A stretch of 20,236 bases of DNA, from positions 5,888 to 26,123 of the forward strand of contig NW_014013511.1 of NCBI RefSeq assembly GCF_000611645.1. The letters are read 5' to 3'. Below are positions 19,865 through 20,236 of this stretch, one piece after another. Below the pieces are notes generated by a model that was not told where the DNA came from, did not search any database, and was given only the letters and a program-made list of their open reading frames with translations. This stretch comes from Monoraphidium neglectum. Taxonomy: Eukaryota; Chlorophyta; Chlorophyceae; Sphaeropleales; Selenastraceae. The translations under genes were made by a program, and so were the position numbers. Numbering within the stretch: position 1 is the stretch's first letter; each line of letters opens with the position of its first letter.

Positions 19865-20236
19865 ATGGCTCCAGACCTGTCGCTTGCGGCGCTGCGGCGC
19901 CGCCTGACGCCAGGCCCCGGCGAGGTGCCGTCTTTGACGCCCACCCAGCTGCTGAGGGAGCTGCACCCGCGCCTGGCAGGCGCGTGTGGCGTCTTCATCC
20001 ACCTGGAGCCCCTCGAGGCGCTGCTGGAACGCTGCGCTGCCCTCGAGGCGCAGCCGCGCGCCGAGCGCGGGCCAATGTGGGGCGTGCCTTTTGCTGTGAA
20101 GGACAACGTAGACGTCGCAGGGCTTCCCACCACCGCCGCCTGCCCAGCTTTCAGCTACACCCCAAAGGCCAGTGCGCCCGCAGTGGACGCCCTGCTCGCA
20201 GCGGGTGGGCTTGAGTCGCACGAGTTGATGAGGGCT
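19865..20236 (+). CDS. DUR2: Allophanate hydrolase, amidase domain N-terminus (truncated at window edge)
   Basis: The first exon runs from ATG 19865 to about 20204 (donor GCAGCGG|GTGGGC, phase 1), and the rest lies beyond the right edge. About 113 residues are visible: an N-terminal helical part ([14 protein letters not shown], then [13 protein letters not shown]), then [20 protein letters not shown], then the amidase-signature entry [20 protein letters not shown] and [12 protein letters not shown]. The Lys in FAVKDN is the catalytic Lys of the Ser-cisSer-Lys triad; the two serines would be downstream. This matches allophanate hydrolases ([26 protein letters not shown]) better than other amidases. 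It hydrolyses allophanate made by the neighbouring urea carboxylase. Whether it also keeps its own C-terminal domain cannot be seen. Confidence 0.88.
   Translation, partial: [124 protein letters not shown]

Noticed and set aside
19727..20221. 164-codon minus-strand open frame at the right edge
   Set aside because: It is the antisense of the amidase exon; only the plus strand encodes the GVPFAVKDN signature.
7259..20236. Recent bacterial transfer of a urea operon
   Set aside because: The genes carry many spliceosomal introns, lie on both strands and share the base composition of their neighbours, so a recent transfer is not supported.
1..20236. tRNA, rRNA or transposase genes
   Set aside because: No cloverleaf-compatible sequence with conserved arms, rRNA core or transposase motif was recognised on either strand by eye; a covariance-model search was not possible.

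Overview
The window looks like nuclear DNA from a green alga (Chlorophyta). I infer this from four things: dense introns with GT-AG (and one GC-AG) borders, high GC, TGTAA motifs downstream of minus-strand stop codons, and the use of urea carboxylase plus allophanate hydrolase for urea breakdown. A chlorophycean or trebouxiophyte is most likely. The species cannot be fixed from the sequence alone. All gene models were spliced by hand from protein-family similarity, with every intron phase checked.

Layout from left to right: (1) the 5' half of a NAP1/SET-family histone chaperone (minus, 1-717, running off the left edge); (2) a complete seven-exon aldo/keto reductase (minus, 1097-3469) with a thylakoid-lumen-like targeting peptide and a Phe where the catalytic Tyr is expected; (3) a 339-bp gap shared with a divergent five-exon choline-transporter-like (CTL/SLC44) membrane protein (plus, 3809-6338); (4) a 920-bp convergent gap holding two possible exons of an unidentified minus-strand gene; (5) urea carboxylase (minus, 7259-16932), reconstructed as 29 in-phase exons encoding 1248 residues, with only the extreme N-terminus unresolved; (6) a possible 67-residue two-exon gene (minus, 17312-17634); (7) a complete three-exon, 134-residue gene encoding only the C-terminal domain of allophanate hydrolase (minus, 18318-19141); (8) a 723-bp divergent promoter region; (9) the first exon of an allophanate hydrolase amidase domain (plus, 19865 onward, running off the right edge).

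Items 5, 7 and 9 form a urea-catabolism cluster. Urea carboxylase makes allophanate from urea, bicarbonate and ATP, and allophanate hydrolase splits it to ammonia and CO2. The most notable feature is that the allophanate hydrolase C-terminal domain, normally fused behind the amidase domain, is here its own gene on the opposite strand, back-to-back with the amidase gene. No tRNA, rRNA, CRISPR array or recognisable transposon was found. Structural curiosities include a Z-DNA-prone dinucleotide tract in a urea carboxylase intron and a perfect 12-bp-arm hairpin in the first CTL intron.
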